From NCBI RefSeq assembly GCF_000801295.1, contig NZ_AP012978.1, positions 1,178,001 through 1,242,000 on the forward strand: DNA of 64,000 bases, given 5' to 3'. The DNA is from an endosymbiont of unidentified scaly snail isolate Monju. Its GTDB lineage: Bacteria > Pseudomonadota > Gammaproteobacteria > Chromatiales > Chromatiaceae. Positions 30,368 through 40,483 of this stretch are shown piece after piece; position 1 is the stretch's first letter, and each line of letters starts with the position of its first letter. Position numbers and translations under genes: made by a program. The notes under the pieces were generated by a model. That model had not been told where the DNA came from. It did no database searches and saw only the letters and a program-made list of their open reading frames with translations.

Positions 30368-32644
30368 ATGCCCGCTATGACAAGAAGGGTGATGCGTAGG
30401 TTCCCTGACAGGGGACTGGTGCCCCTGCTGTTGCTGACAGTGCTCGCCGGGCTGCTGGTGCTTTGGGTTATTCAGAACCGGTACCAGGATTTCGTCACCT
30501 ATCAGGCAAACCTGGCAAAGAATCACGTCACCTCGGTTGCGCAGGAGGTCCAACTCTATCTGAAGGACCGTCGGCACGTCGCCAGGCTCTTCATCCAGGA
30601 GCAGGGTGAGTTGCTGAGCCGGCTGGTGGTGCACCCCGATGATCGCGCCTTGCGCAAGCGGCTGGCGAAACGCGTCCGCGACTATTTCCCGACCATGCAC
30701 AGTTTCAATCTGGGAGATCCGTGGGGCGACGTGTTGCTGGGCGACGAAGCGCAAGACGTGGGCGAGGCCTGCCGAGCTGATATTTCGTACTACGCCCAGC
30801 ATCGCCAGCCGGGCGAGGTCTATATCCACGATGACTCATTGGGTCCGCACATCGACATCCTGGGCAGTGCGCTGCCGGGTGAGAACGGGCAGGCACATGT
30901 CTTTTTCGTGAGCATCGATGCCGAGGGCATCGAAACCCTTCTGGCGCGCACTGTGGCCCCGGATCACGAGTTGCTCTTGCTGCGTTCTGACCGGCCAGGC
31001 CGGGTGGAACTGACCTCCGGCCATGGGCACTGGCAGCGAGGTGATGTGCTGGACGATACGGCGCGCGGACGCATCCTGCATGCCATCGATATCCCGGGGA
31101 CCGGCTGGAAGCTGGCAGACATGGTCTCCCCCGGGCTGTTCTCTTCGCATCGCGAGGCTCTGTGCCGTGATGCGGCGGCCGTGTTTGCCTTCTTCCTGGT
31201 GATGGCCATCCTGTTGATGGCCCGGGTATACCGGGAAGAGGGCAGAAGGCTTGTCGCGGAGCAGGCCCTGGCTCGCCTCAATCGTGATCTCGATCGCCAG
31301 GTCAGGGCAAGGACCCGCGAACTGGAGGCCAGTCGGCGCCAGTTGATCTATCAGGCGACGCACGATGCCCTGACCGGCCTGATCAACCGGCGCGAGTTCG
31401 AGCAGCGACTGCACGCGGTGATCGAAAGGGCGAAACGGGGTGAGAGCCGGGGGTGCCTGCTCTACCTCGACCTCAACCAGTTCAAGGTGGTGAATGATAC
31501 GGCGGGCCACACAGCGGGTGACGAGCTGTTGCGTCAGGTCGCGCGTCTCATGCAAGGCGTGGTTGGCGAGGAACACACGCTGGCCCGGCTGGGCGGGGAC
31601 GAGTTCGGGGTAATCCTGGAAAACGTGGACCGCGAGGAGGTCCTTGGCCTGACCCGTTCCTTGCGCGCCGCCATTCGTGGGTACCATTTCCAGTGGGAAG
31701 CGCGTCTGTACCAGATCGGCATCAGCATCGGTGGTGTGCTGCTGGACGAGAAATCCGGTGATACGGTCCAGGTGATGAGCCGTGCCGATGCCGCCTGTTA
31801 TGAAAGCAAGGAATGCGGCGCGGGCGAGGCCTATATCGCCGACGTCAGCTCGCCCGAGCTGGATGCGCGCCAGCGCATCATGTGGCGGCACAGCGATATC
31901 GTGAATGCCGGGCGGGAAGGCCGCCTGCTGCTGTTCTTGCAGCCCATCGTGGCCCTTTCCGGCCCGTCGGTGGAGTGGTACGAATGCCTGTTACGCTTGC
32001 GCGACCGGGACGGACAATTGATTCCGCCCGGCGAGTTCATTCATGCCGCCGAGCGCTACGGTGGCATGACCGACCTGGACCTCTGGGTGTTCGATCAGGC
32101 CATCGAGCTGTTGTCCAGCAATGCCGATCTTCATCTCAATATCAATTTTTCCGGGCAGACTCTCGGCGACACCCGGATACAGGGGCGCGTGCTCGATCGA
32201 CTCAAGGCCTTCGGCCAGATCGGCGGGAGGCTCTGTATCGAGATCACCGAGACGGCCATGGTGCACAATCTCAGCCGAGCTCAGGAATTCATGCAGCAAC
32301 TGCATCTCAAGGGAGTGCGACTGGCGCTCGATGATTTTGGCAGCGGCATCTCTTCGTTCAGTTATCTGAAGGTGCTCCCCGTGGACTATGTCAAACTGGA
32401 CGGCTCGCTGGTGATCGATATCGCCGAGGATGGTGGTGCCTATACCATCGTCGATTCCATCGACGCCATGGTGCGGACGCTGGGCAAGCAGACCATTGCG
32501 GAGTACGTCGAGAATGCTGCGGTGGAAAGGGCGCTGCGAGAAATCGGCGTGGAGTTGGCACAGGGCTTCTACTACGCGCGGCCATTGCCGGCCGACGGAG
32601 TATTGGCCAAACGGGCCAGAATGGGCAACGGGCTCGAAGTGTAG
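30368..32644 (+). CDS. Membrane GGDEF/EAL protein (cyclic di-GMP turnover)
   Basis: A 758-residue inner-membrane protein. Membrane segment about residues 17-35, a periplasmic sensor of about 230 residues (dCACHE-like in size), a second membrane segment about 270-290, a coiled coil (LNRDLDRQVRARTRELEA), GGDEF domain about 330-495 with intact LGGDEFGV (about 407-414), and EAL domain about 510-745. The EAL motif itself is ECL, but other catalytic segments (NINFSGQTL, EITETAM, DDFGSG, KLDGS) remain, so phosphodiesterase activity is possible. An alternative ATG lies at 30377. Confidence 0.92.
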   Translation: MPAMTRRVMRRFPDRGLVPLLLLTVLAGLLVLWVIQNRYQDFVTYQANLAKNHVTSVAQEVQLYLKDRRHVARLFIQEQGELLSRLVVHPDDRALRKRLAKRVRDYFPTMHSFNLGDPWGDVLLGDEAQDVGEACRADISYYAQHRQPGEVYIHDDSLGPHIDILGSALPGENGQAHVFFVSIDAEGIETLLARTVAPDHELLLLRSDRPGRVELTSGHGHWQRGDVLDDTARGRILHAIDIPGTGWKLADMVSPGLFSSHREALCRDAAAVFAFFLVMAILLMARVYREEGRRLVAEQALARLNRDLDRQVRARTRELEASRRQLIYQATHDALTGLINRREFEQRLHAVIERAKRGESRGCLLYLDLNQFKVVNDTAGHTAGDELLRQVARLMQGVVGEEHTLARLGGDEFGVILENVDREEVLGLTRSLRAAIRGYHFQWEARLYQIGISIGGVLLDEKSGDTVQVMSRADAACYESKECGAGEAYIADVSSPELDARQRIMWRHSDIVNAGREGRLLLFLQPIVALSGPSVEWYECLLRLRDRDGQLIPPGEFIHAAERYGGMTDLDLWVFDQAIELLSSNADLHLNINFSGQTLGDTRIQGRVLDRLKAFGQIGGRLCIEITETAMVHNLSRAQEFMQQLHLKGVRLALDDFGSGISSFSYLKVLPVDYVKLDGSLVIDIAEDGGAYTIVDSIDAMVRTLGKQTIAEYVENAAVERALREIGVELAQGFYYARPLPADGVLAKRARMGNGLEV

Positions 32645-32731
32645 CGATTCGGGCTGCGGCCTGGCGGCTTGTGATTGCCGCGGGTTGTCGTCATGCTGGC
32701 CGCTGCGGTTGTTTCAAGGACAGAATCTCCC

Positions 32732-35047
32732 ATGACTGGTACAGACCTGTTCGAGCCGATCCTGTGCAGGCCTTGGCGCGCCATACTGGCATCGCTGCTC
32801 GGGATCGTGCTGCTTGGTGCCGGTATTCCCCGGCTGACTTTCAGCAACGATTACCGCATGTTCTTCGGAGAGGACAACGTCCATCTCCGTGCCTTCGAGC
32901 AACTCCAGAACACCTACACCAAGGACGACACGGTGCTGTTCGTGGTCGCCCCACGCGACGGCCGGGTGTTCAGCCGGCGGGTGCTCGACGACCTGGTCTG
33001 GCTGACCGAGCAGGCCTGGCAGACGCCCTATTCGATCCGAGTCGATTCGATCACCAACTTCCAGCACACCGAGGCAGAAGGCGACGACCTGCGCGTGGCC
33101 GACCTGGTCGAAGCCCCGGCAGGGATGGTCGATGCCGAGCTGGCGCGAGTACGTCAGATCGCGCTGACCGAGCCCCTGCTGCGCAACCGCCTGATCTCGC
33201 CGGATGCGCGCGTGACCGGCGTCAACGTCACCATCCAGCTGCCGGGCGAGGCGGTGGACGAGCCGGTGGAGGTAATGCGCTTTGCACGGGAGCTAAAGGC
33301 GCGCCTGCTGGCGCGCGATCCCGATCTCGAGGTCTATCTCACGGGCGTCCTGCCGCTGAATGCCGCCTTTGCCGAGGCCTCGCAGCACGATATGAAGACC
33401 CTGTATCCGGCCATGTTCGCTGTCATTATGGTTGTGCTGGCACTGATGCTGCGTTCCCTGGTATCGATGCTGGCGGTCATGGGAGTGATCGCGTTGACGG
33501 TGATCGGCACCCTGGGTGCGGCCGGCTGGCTGGATTTCAAGCTCAGCCCGCCGACGGTCAGTGTGCCCATCATGGTCATGACCCTGGCGGTGGCCGATTG
33601 TGTGCACATCCTGGTGAATTTCCTGCACGAGCGGCACGAGGGGGTGGAGCGACGTGAGGCGATGCGCCAGTCGCTGCGCATCAACCTCGCTCCCGTGTTC
33701 CTCACCACCCTGACCACGGCCATCGGCTATCTCAGTCTCAACTTCAGCAAGGTGCCACCGTTTCGTGACCTCGGCAACATGGCGGCCATGGGCGTCGGCA
33801 TCGCTCTGGTGCTGGCGCTGGTGTTCCTGCCCGCGGTGATGCAGCTGCTGCCGGTACGGGCGGCGCGCCAGGATGCAGCCTCCAGCCGGCTCATGGAGCG
33901 CCTGGCAGATTTTGTGATCGCCCGCCGACAGGCCCTGTTCTGGGGCATGAGCCTGGTCGTGGTGGTGCTGGTGGCACAGGTGCCGCGCAATGAGCTCAAC
34001 GACGAGTTCGTCAAGTATTTCGACGAGAGCATCCCGTTCCGCCAGGCCGCCGAGTTTGCCACCGAGCACCTCACCGGGATCTATCGCATCCAGTACTCGG
34101 TGCCCGCGCGCGACGAGGGTGGGGTGGCCGATCCCGACTACCTGCGTCATCTCGAGGCCTTTGCCCAGTGGTATCGGCAACAGCCCGAGGTACTGCACGT
34201 CAACGTGCTGACCGACACCATGAAACGGCTCAACAAGAGCATGCACGGCGATGACCCGGCCCGGTACCGACTGCCCGATCGCCGCGACCTGGCCGCGCAA
34301 TACCTGTTGCTCTACGAGTTCTCGCTGCCCTTCGGCCTGGATCTCAACAACCAGATCAACGTCAGGAAGTCTGCCAGCCGCATGACCGTGACCCTGCGCA
34401 ATGTCTCGTCCAACGAACTACTGGCGCTGGAGCGGCGTGCTGCCGAGTGGATGCGGGACAACCTGCCTGCGCACATGCAGGCAGTGGGTTCCAGCCCGGC
34501 GGTGATGTTCTCGCACATCGGGGCGACCAATATCCGCTTCATGCTCGAGGGCACGGTCGTGGCCCTGGTGCTGATCTCGCTGATCCTGGTCGGCGCCTTC
34601 CGATCGTTGCGCCTGGGTCTGCTCAGCCTGGTGCCGAACATGGTGCCCATGGGCATGGCTTTCGGGGTCTGGGGGCTGTTCGTCGGTCAGGTGGGTCTGG
34701 CGATGTCGGTGGTCAGCGGCATGACCCTGGGCATCGTGGTGGACGACACCGTACACTTCATGAGCAAATACCTGCGGGCGCGCCGCGAGCAGGGCCTGGA
34801 CGGTCCGGCCGCGGTGCGTTATGCGTTCTCGACCGTAGGCAAGGCCCTGTGGGTGACCACCCTGGGGCTGGCGCTGGGGTTCATGGTGCTGGCCTTCTCG
34901 GGATTCGAACTGAACTCCGGCATGGGTATCCTCACTACCCTGACCATCGTCCTGGCCCTGGTTGCCGATTTCCTTTACCTGCCCGTGCTGTTGCTCAAGT
35001 TTGGAGACTCACCCGATGCCACGCCTCATACTGTTGATCCTGCTTGA
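32732..35047 (+). CDS. MMPL/RND-family transporter
   Basis: A 771-residue inner-membrane exporter of the MMPL/SSD type, with two repeats of one membrane helix, a periplasmic domain (about 40-225 and 430-600) and a bundle of five helices. VADCVHILVNF and IVVDDTVHFMSKYL carry the conserved acidic/His residues of the proton relay. Relatives move hydrophobic molecules such as lipids or hopanoids. It is the first of three tightly linked genes (LolA-like, then beta-barrel), so a lipid or lipoprotein transport role across the envelope is inferred. ATG 32732 has AAGGA upstream; the substrate is unknown. Confidence 0.9.
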   Translation: MTGTDLFEPILCRPWRAILASLLGIVLLGAGIPRLTFSNDYRMFFGEDNVHLRAFEQLQNTYTKDDTVLFVVAPRDGRVFSRRVLDDLVWLTEQAWQTPYSIRVDSITNFQHTEAEGDDLRVADLVEAPAGMVDAELARVRQIALTEPLLRNRLISPDARVTGVNVTIQLPGEAVDEPVEVMRFARELKARLLARDPDLEVYLTGVLPLNAAFAEASQHDMKTLYPAMFAVIMVVLALMLRSLVSMLAVMGVIALTVIGTLGAAGWLDFKLSPPTVSVPIMVMTLAVADCVHILVNFLHERHEGVERREAMRQSLRINLAPVFLTTLTTAIGYLSLNFSKVPPFRDLGNMAAMGVGIALVLALVFLPAVMQLLPVRAARQDAASSRLMERLADFVIARRQALFWGMSLVVVVLVAQVPRNELNDEFVKYFDESIPFRQAAEFATEHLTGIYRIQYSVPARDEGGVADPDYLRHLEAFAQWYRQQPEVLHVNVLTDTMKRLNKSMHGDDPARYRLPDRRDLAAQYLLLYEFSLPFGLDLNNQINVRKSASRMTVTLRNVSSNELLALERRAAEWMRDNLPAHMQAVGSSPAVMFSHIGATNIRFMLEGTVVALVLISLILVGAFRSLRLGLLSLVPNMVPMGMAFGVWGLFVGQVGLAMSVVSGMTLGIVVDDTVHFMSKYLRARREQGLDGPAAVRYAFSTVGKALWVTTLGLALGFMVLAFSGFELNSGMGILTTLTIVLALVADFLYLPVLLLKFGDSPDATPHTVDPA

Positions 35048-35801
35048 ACTGTTCGGCCTCGTCGCCATGGTGCGGGCGGAGACGCCCGCGGAGAAGGGCC
35101 TGGCCATCGCCCGCGAGGCCGACCGGCGCGACACCGGTTTCCACGACTACAGCGCACGCCTGAGCATGTTGTTGCGCAACCGGCATGGTGAGGAGAGCCG
35201 GCGCGAGATGCACAGCAAGGTGCTTGAGGTGGAGAACGATGGCGACAAGACCCTGATCGTGTTCGACTCGCCCCGCGACGTGAAGGGCACGGCACTGCTC
35301 AGCTTCACTCACAAGGACCGCCCGGACGACCAGTGACTCTACCTGCCGGCACTCAAGCGGGTCAAGCGGATCGCCTCGCGCAACAAGTCCGGCCCCTTCA
35401 TGGGCAGCGAGTTCGCCTACGAGGACATCGGCTCGCAGGAGGTCGAGAAATACACCTACCGTTACCTGCGTGACGAGACCCTCGACGATCTGCCGATGTT
35501 TGTCATCGAACGCTACCCGGTGGACCGCTATTCCGGTTACAGGCGCCAGGTCGCCTGGATCGACCAGCAGGAATACCGACCCTTCCGCGTGGACTACTAC
35601 GACCGCAAGGACCAGTTGCTCAAGACCCTGACCTACAAGGGCTACCAGCAGTACCTGGGGCAGTACTGGCGGCCGCGAGAGATGATCATGCAGAACCACC
35701 AGACCGGCAAGAGCACCCTGCTGAGCTGGACCGAGTACCGCTTCCGGGGCGGGCTGGAGGAGCGCGATTTCACCCGCAATGCGCTCAAGCGCGCACGCTG
35801 A
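35016..35801 (+). pseudogene. LolA-like outer-membrane lipoprotein-sorting protein with an in-frame TGA
   Basis: The frame overlaps the end of the MMPL gene and has GGAG upstream of ATG 35016. A signal peptide (MPRLILLILLELFGLVAMVRA) and a LolA/LppX-like beta fold follow (ARLSMLLRNRHGEESRREM, LIVFDSPRDVKGTALLSF). Codon 107 is TGA (35334-35336) in DDQ-stop-LYLPALKRVKRI, where relatives have Trp (DDQWLYLPALKRVKRI-type). The frame continues intact for 154 more codons (PVDRYSGY, YRRQVAWID, RPREMIMQN) to 35801. This is one G-to-A change: a recent nonsense mutation, sequencing error or read-through. No frameshift is seen. Confidence 0.85.
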
Positions 35802-35804
35802 CCG

Positions 35805-36986
35805 ATGGTCCGCTGGTGGCCTTGTGTCTGCCTGCTGGGCCTGCTCGGATCGGCGTCCGCGGTCGAGAGCGATTTCAAGGGCCAGGTCGATACCGAGCTG
35901 CGACTGTTCTCCCATGCCGGGACGTCGCGACAGCACAGTCTGTATCCTTCGCTGGCCCTGCAGGGGGAGTGGTACCGCGCCTGGGGTGACGACAGCCTGA
36001 CCTTCACGCCTTTCTACCGTTGGGATGCCCGTGACGGCGAACGCACCCATTTCGACATCCGCGAACTGAGCTATGTCCATGTCGGCGAAGGCTGGGAACT
36101 GGAGGCCGGCATTGGCAAGGTATTCTGGGGCGTGACCGAGGTGGCGCACCTGGTGGACATTGTCAACCAGACCGATCTGGTCGAAAATATCGACGGCGAG
36201 CAGAAACTGGGTCAGCCCCTGCTGCGTCTCTCGTTCGAGAACGACTGGGGCACTGTCGACCTGTTCGCCATGACCGGCTTTCGCGAGCACACCTATCCCG
36301 GGGCTGGCGGCCGTCTGGGGGCGGGACTGCGAGTGGCCACCGAGCGAGCACGCTTCGTCGATGGGCGTGATACCTGGAGCCCGGATTTCGCGGTGCGTTG
36401 GTCGCACTATGTCGGCGACTGGGACATCGGCCTGTCACATTTCCATGGCACCGCGCGCGAGCCCCGGCTGCAACCCGGCCTCGACGGTTTCGGCCGGCCC
36501 GTACTGATTCCCCTCTATGGCCGTATCGACCAGACCGGACTGGACTTGCAGGCCACCAGGGGCGATTGGTTGTGGAAACTCGAACTGATCCGCCGCAGCG
36601 GCCAGGGTGGGCGCTTCATTGCCGCCGATTTCGGTTTCGAGTACACCCGGGTGGGAGTGGCGGATACCGCTGCCGACCTCGGTTGGCTGGTCGAGGTGCT
36701 GTACGATGATCGCGGCGACGCCGCGTCCACGCCCTTCAATCACGACCTGTTCCTGGGGCTGCGCTGGACCGCGAACGACGAGCCGGGTAGCGAGCTGCTG
36801 GCCGGCGTGGTGCGTGACTGGCACACGGGCGGTGGTCTGCTCAGCGTGGAGGCCAGCCGACGCCTGGGAAATGCCTCGAAGCTCGCCGTGCAGGCCCGGG
36901 CCTGGTTCGCCACAGGCAGCGATCCACTGCTGTTCCCGTTGCGGGACGAAGACTACCTGGAGGTTCGCCTGTCCCGTTATTTCTAG
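35805..36986 (+). CDS. Predicted outer-membrane beta-barrel protein
   Basis: A 393-residue protein with a signal peptide (about residues 1-19, ending SASAVES), many alternating amphipathic strands, and a C-terminal aromatic residue (VRLSRYF) as recognised by the Bam complex. I cannot name the family; it looks like proteins found beside MMPL and LolA-like genes in gammaproteobacteria. It lies 3 bases after the LolA-like gene. It is likely the outer-membrane partner of the MMPL exporter, but this is contextual inference. Confidence 0.75.
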   Translation: MVRWWPCVCLLGLLGSASAVESDFKGQVDTELRLFSHAGTSRQHSLYPSLALQGEWYRAWGDDSLTFTPFYRWDARDGERTHFDIRELSYVHVGEGWELEAGIGKVFWGVTEVAHLVDIVNQTDLVENIDGEQKLGQPLLRLSFENDWGTVDLFAMTGFREHTYPGAGGRLGAGLRVATERARFVDGRDTWSPDFAVRWSHYVGDWDIGLSHFHGTAREPRLQPGLDGFGRPVLIPLYGRIDQTGLDLQATRGDWLWKLELIRRSGQGGRFIAADFGFEYTRVGVADTAADLGWLVEVLYDDRGDAASTPFNHDLFLGLRWTANDEPGSELLAGVVRDWHTGGGLLSVEASRRLGNASKLAVQARAWFATGSDPLLFPLRDEDYLEVRLSRYF

Positions 36987-37393
36987 TCCGAATATTTTAC
37001 CGGCCAAGCAATGTTGGAAGTCCAGGATGCTGAATGGTCGCGCAAAGATGGCCAAAAGGGGCGCCAGCCGTCGGTTGCCGTTTGTACCCCGCGTTGCGCT
37101 ATCCCGATTCCGGCGGTTTCTCGCTCGCTGTGGCCTGGTTTTCACTCAAAAATGATGGCGCAGCTCGACTTTCGCTCCAAACCGGCGCCACTACGGCTGC
37201 GAATTCTGCCGGTTTTCGGGATGCCGATGAAACATCCGGGCTGGCAGAGCGATGGCTCCCGGAGTGTTGCCAGCAAGCGACATGCGAAGCCCTTGCAGGG
37301 CTCTGCGCCTGTCGGGGGGGCTTCGGTGACGTGCTACCATCCCTTGTAATAACAGAAATAAAAGGCGACTCCAGTCGCCCTGGTTGGTAAATC
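36987..37393. other. Intergenic region before gacA
   Basis: 407 bases without a convincing ORF. The only structure noted is a perfect hairpin, GGCGACT-CC-AGTCGCC at 37364-37379, fifteen bases before the gacA ATG, where it could influence translation since no good Shine-Dalgarno is present. A TGTAAT hexamer at 37345-37350 might be a -10. Confidence 0.5.
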
Positions 37394-38038
37394 ATGATCC
37401 GTCTGCTGCTGGTCGATGACCACGCGCTGTTCCGTTCCGGTATCCGGAGCGTGCTCGACAGCGCGCATGACATAAAAGTGGTTCACGAGGCCTCGAGCGG
37501 CGAGGAGGCCGTCGCTTTCGTGCGTTGCTCGCCGCCGGATATCGTGCTGATGGACGTCAACATGCCGGGCATCGGCGGTATCGAGGCGACGCGCAAGATC
37601 GTCCACGTGGCGCCCGAGGCCCGAGTGATCGCGGTCACGGCGCTCAGCGGTGACCCCTTTCCCAACCAGCTGCTGGATGCCGGGGCCATGGGCTATCTCT
37701 CCAAGGGCTGTGATGCCGAGGAACTGTTCAAGGCGATCCGCACGGTTGCGCAGGGCCGCCACTACCTCTCCAACGAGGTGGCTCAAAAGCTGGCCTTGGG
37801 CAAGATGGCCAATCCGGTCGAGGAGTCGCCGCTGGGGCTGCTGTCGCCACGCGAGATGCAGGTCATGCTGATGGTGGTCAAGGGGCAGGGCAACCAGGAG
37901 ATCTCCGATGCCCTGTTCCTCAGCCCCAAGACCGTCTCCACCTACAAGCGCCGCCTGTACGAGAAGCTCAACGTGAGCAACGACGTGGAACTCACGCACC
38001 TGGCCATCCGTCACAAGATCATTGATCCGACCACCTGA
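37394..38038 (+). CDS. gacA: Response regulator GacA/UvrY
   Basis: A 214-residue NarL/FixJ-type regulator. The receiver domain (about 1-120) has Asp8/Asp9, phosphoacceptor Asp54 (VLMDVNMPG) and YLSKG; the LuxR-type helix-turn-helix is about 145-205 (LSPREMQVMLMVVKGQGNQEI ... STYKRRLYEKL). GacA controls small RNAs that titrate CsrA/RsmA. Its place upstream of uvrC and pgsA is the classic uvrY-uvrC arrangement, here with a DNA glycosylase gene in between. Confidence 0.93.
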   Translation: MIRLLLVDDHALFRSGIRSVLDSAHDIKVVHEASSGEEAVAFVRCSPPDIVLMDVNMPGIGGIEATRKIVHVAPEARVIAVTALSGDPFPNQLLDAGAMGYLSKGCDAEELFKAIRTVAQGRHYLSNEVAQKLALGKMANPVEESPLGLLSPREMQVMLMVVKGQGNQEISDALFLSPKTVSTYKRRLYEKLNVSNDVELTHLAIRHKIIDPTT

Positions 38039-38046
38039 AATGCCCG

Positions 38047-38673
38047 ATGTTCGATCCCGACTGCCGACGTTGTCCCCGGCTGGCGACCTTCCTGGATGAG
38101 GTCAAGACACAGTACCCGGCCTACCATGCGCGCCCCGTGCCGCCCTTTGGCGACCCGGCAGCGCGTCTTCTGGTGGTGGGGTTGGCGCCCGGCATGCATG
38201 GCGCCAATGCCACCGGGCGGCCCTTTACCGGGGACCATGCCGGTATCCTGCTTTACCTCACCCTGCATCGGCACGGTTTTGCCAGCCGGCCCGAGTCGCT
38301 CGCGGCCGACGACGGTCTGGAGTTGATCGACTGCCGCATCACCAATGCGGTCAAGTGCCTGCCGCCCCAGAACAAGCCGGTGGGCGCCGAGATCAACGCC
38401 TGCCGTGACTTTCTGACCGTCGAACTCGAGGGGCTGCCGGAGGGCGGCGTGGTGCTGGCACTGGGCTCGATCGCCCACAAGTCGGTAGTCGCCGCGTTCG
38501 GCCTGCGACAGAAGGACTGCGTGTTTGCGCACGGGGCGGAACACGCGCTGCCCGACGGTCGGGTGTTGCTCGATTCCTACCATTGCAGCCGCTACAACAC
38601 CCAGACCCGGCGCCTGACCGAGGCGATGTTCGACGCGGTGTTCGCTCGCGCCCGCGCCCTGCTCGATGGCTGA
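38047..38673 (+). CDS. Uracil-DNA glycosylase, family 5 (UDGb) type
   Basis: A 208-residue base-excision repair enzyme. Motif A is GLAPGMHGANATGRPFTGD (about residues 47-65), lacking a canonical catalytic Asp as in family 5. Cysteines in DPDCRRCPRL and further downstream (CRITNAVKCLP) would hold the 4Fe-4S cluster, and the C-terminal motif is LLDSYHCSRYNTQT. It is inserted between gacA and uvrC, with 8 bases before it and an 8-base overlap after, adding a second repair gene to the operon. Confidence 0.9.
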   Translation: MFDPDCRRCPRLATFLDEVKTQYPAYHARPVPPFGDPAARLLVVGLAPGMHGANATGRPFTGDHAGILLYLTLHRHGFASRPESLAADDGLELIDCRITNAVKCLPPQNKPVGAEINACRDFLTVELEGLPEGGVVLALGSIAHKSVVAAFGLRQKDCVFAHGAEHALPDGRVLLDSYHCSRYNTQTRRLTEAMFDAVFARARALLDG

Positions 38674-40483
38674 CGACACCTTCGACCACAAGGCCTTCCT
38701 CGCCACCCTGACTCACCGTCCCGGGGTGTATCGCATGATCGGTGCCGAGGGCGAGGTGCTGTACGCGGGCAAGGCACGCGACCTGGCGAAACGGGTCGCC
38801 AGCTACTTCACCCGCGCCGCCAATCGGCGCATCGAGATGATGGTCTCGCAGATCCGCGACATCCAGATCACGGTGACGCATACCGAGGCTGAAGCGCTGA
38901 TCCTGGAAAACCACCTCATCAAGGAACACCGGCCGCGCTACAACGTCCTGTTGCGCGATGACAAGAGCTACCCTTATATCCATCTGTCGGACGATGAGTT
39001 TCCACGACTGGCCTTTCACCGGGGTGCGCGCACCGGGGGAGGGCGCTACTTTGGACCCTATCCCAGCGCCGGGGCGGTGCGCGAGACGCTGAAGCTGCTG
39101 CAGAAGCTGTTTCCCGTGCGCCAGTGCGAGAACAGCCAGTTCGCCAACCGTTCGCGCCCCTGCCTGCAATACCAGATCGAACGTTGCACCGCACCCTGTG
39201 TCGGCTTCGTGAGCCCCGAGCGTTATGCGCGCGACGTGCAGGACACGGTACTGTTCCTGGAAGGCAAGGCCTCGGACGTGATCGATCGCTGGGTGGCACG
39301 CATGGAGGCGGCGGCCGAGGCCCTGGAATTCGAGGAGGCGGCCAAACTGCGCGACCAGATCGCCGCCCTGCGTACCGTGCAGGAACGCCAGTACGTCGCC
39401 GGTGAGCGCGGCGACCTCGACATCGTCGCCGCCGCGAGCCGGGGTGGGGTGGCCTGCATCCAGTTGTTCCTGGTCCGCCAGGGACGCAACCTGGGCAACA
39501 AGACCCTGTATCCACGTAACAGCGAGGGTGCCGACGAGGCGGAACTGGTCTCGGCCTTCATCGCCCAGTATTACCTGGAGCGGGCCGTGCCCGCTGAGAT
39601 CCTGGTGAGCAGCCTGCCGCCCGATCGCGAGCTGCTGGAGCAGGCTCTGAGCGAGCAAGCGGGGCGCCGGGTGCGCATCATCGCCCGGCCACGCGGCGAG
39701 CGGGCGCGCTGGTTGCAGATGGCGCGCACCAATGCGGAAATGGCCGTGCAGGCGCGGCTGGCCAGTCGCGGCGCGGCCGAGCAGCGTCTGGAGGCTCTGC
39801 AACAGGCGCTGGACCTGGAGAGTCCGCCGCGCCGCATGGAGTGCTTCGACATCAGCCACACCCGGGGCGACCAGACCGTGGCATCGTGCGTGGTGTTCCA
39901 GGACGGCGCGCCGTCTTCCAGCGACTACCGGCGTTTCAATATCCGAGGCATCACCCCGGGTGATGACTACGCGGCCCTGCGCCAGGCTCTGCAACGGCGC
40001 TATGCGCGCATCCAGGGCGGCGAGGGGCAGATGCCCGACCTGTTGCTGATCGATGGCGGCAAGGGTCAGCTGGCGGCGGTCGCCGAGGCATTGAGCGAGA
40101 TGGGCATCAACGACCTGCTGATCCTGGGGGTGGCCAAGGGGCCGGATCGCAAGCCCGGCATGGAGACCCTGTTCTTGTTGGGCGAACAGCGGCCTCTTAT
40201 ACTGCCGGCCAACTCCCCGGCACTGCACCTGGTGCAGCAGATCCGCGACGAGGCGCACCGCTTCGCCATCACCGGCCACCGCCAGCGCCGGGCAAAGGCG
40301 AAGAGCCGCTCGCCGCTGGAGGACATACCGGGCATCGGCGCCAAGCGCCGCCAGCGCCTGCTAAAGCATTTTGGTGGCCTGCAAGGACTGGCGCGCGCCG
40401 GAGTCGAGGACATCGCGCGCGTCGAGGGCATCAGCAAGAAGCTGGCGAACGCCATCTACATCAGCTTTCACGGGGAAGAATGA
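38666..40483 (+). CDS. uvrC: Excinuclease ABC subunit C
   Basis: UvrC makes both incisions in nucleotide excision repair. It has 605 residues, the normal length. The GIY-YIG domain is about 12-95 (RPGVYRM ... VLYAGKARDL), the UVR motif about 205-240 (AEALEFEEAAKLRDQI), the RNase H-like nuclease about 375-540 (ECFDISHTRGDQTVAS, LLLIDGGKGQL), and tandem helix-hairpin-helix at the end (IPGIGAKRRQRLLKHFGG). It overlaps UDG at its start and pgsA at its end. Confidence 0.97.
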   Translation: MADDTFDHKAFLATLTHRPGVYRMIGAEGEVLYAGKARDLAKRVASYFTRAANRRIEMMVSQIRDIQITVTHTEAEALILENHLIKEHRPRYNVLLRDDKSYPYIHLSDDEFPRLAFHRGARTGGGRYFGPYPSAGAVRETLKLLQKLFPVRQCENSQFANRSRPCLQYQIERCTAPCVGFVSPERYARDVQDTVLFLEGKASDVIDRWVARMEAAAEALEFEEAAKLRDQIAALRTVQERQYVAGERGDLDIVAAASRGGVACIQLFLVRQGRNLGNKTLYPRNSEGADEAELVSAFIAQYYLERAVPAEILVSSLPPDRELLEQALSEQAGRRVRIIARPRGERARWLQMARTNAEMAVQARLASRGAAEQRLEALQQALDLESPPRRMECFDISHTRGDQTVASCVVFQDGAPSSSDYRRFNIRGITPGDDYAALRQALQRRYARIQGGEGQMPDLLLIDGGKGQLAAVAEALSEMGINDLLILGVAKGPDRKPGMETLFLLGEQRPLILPANSPALHLVQQIRDEAHRFAITGHRQRRAKAKSRSPLEDIPGIGAKRRQRLLKHFGGLQGLARAGVEDIARVEGISKKLANAIYISFHGEE

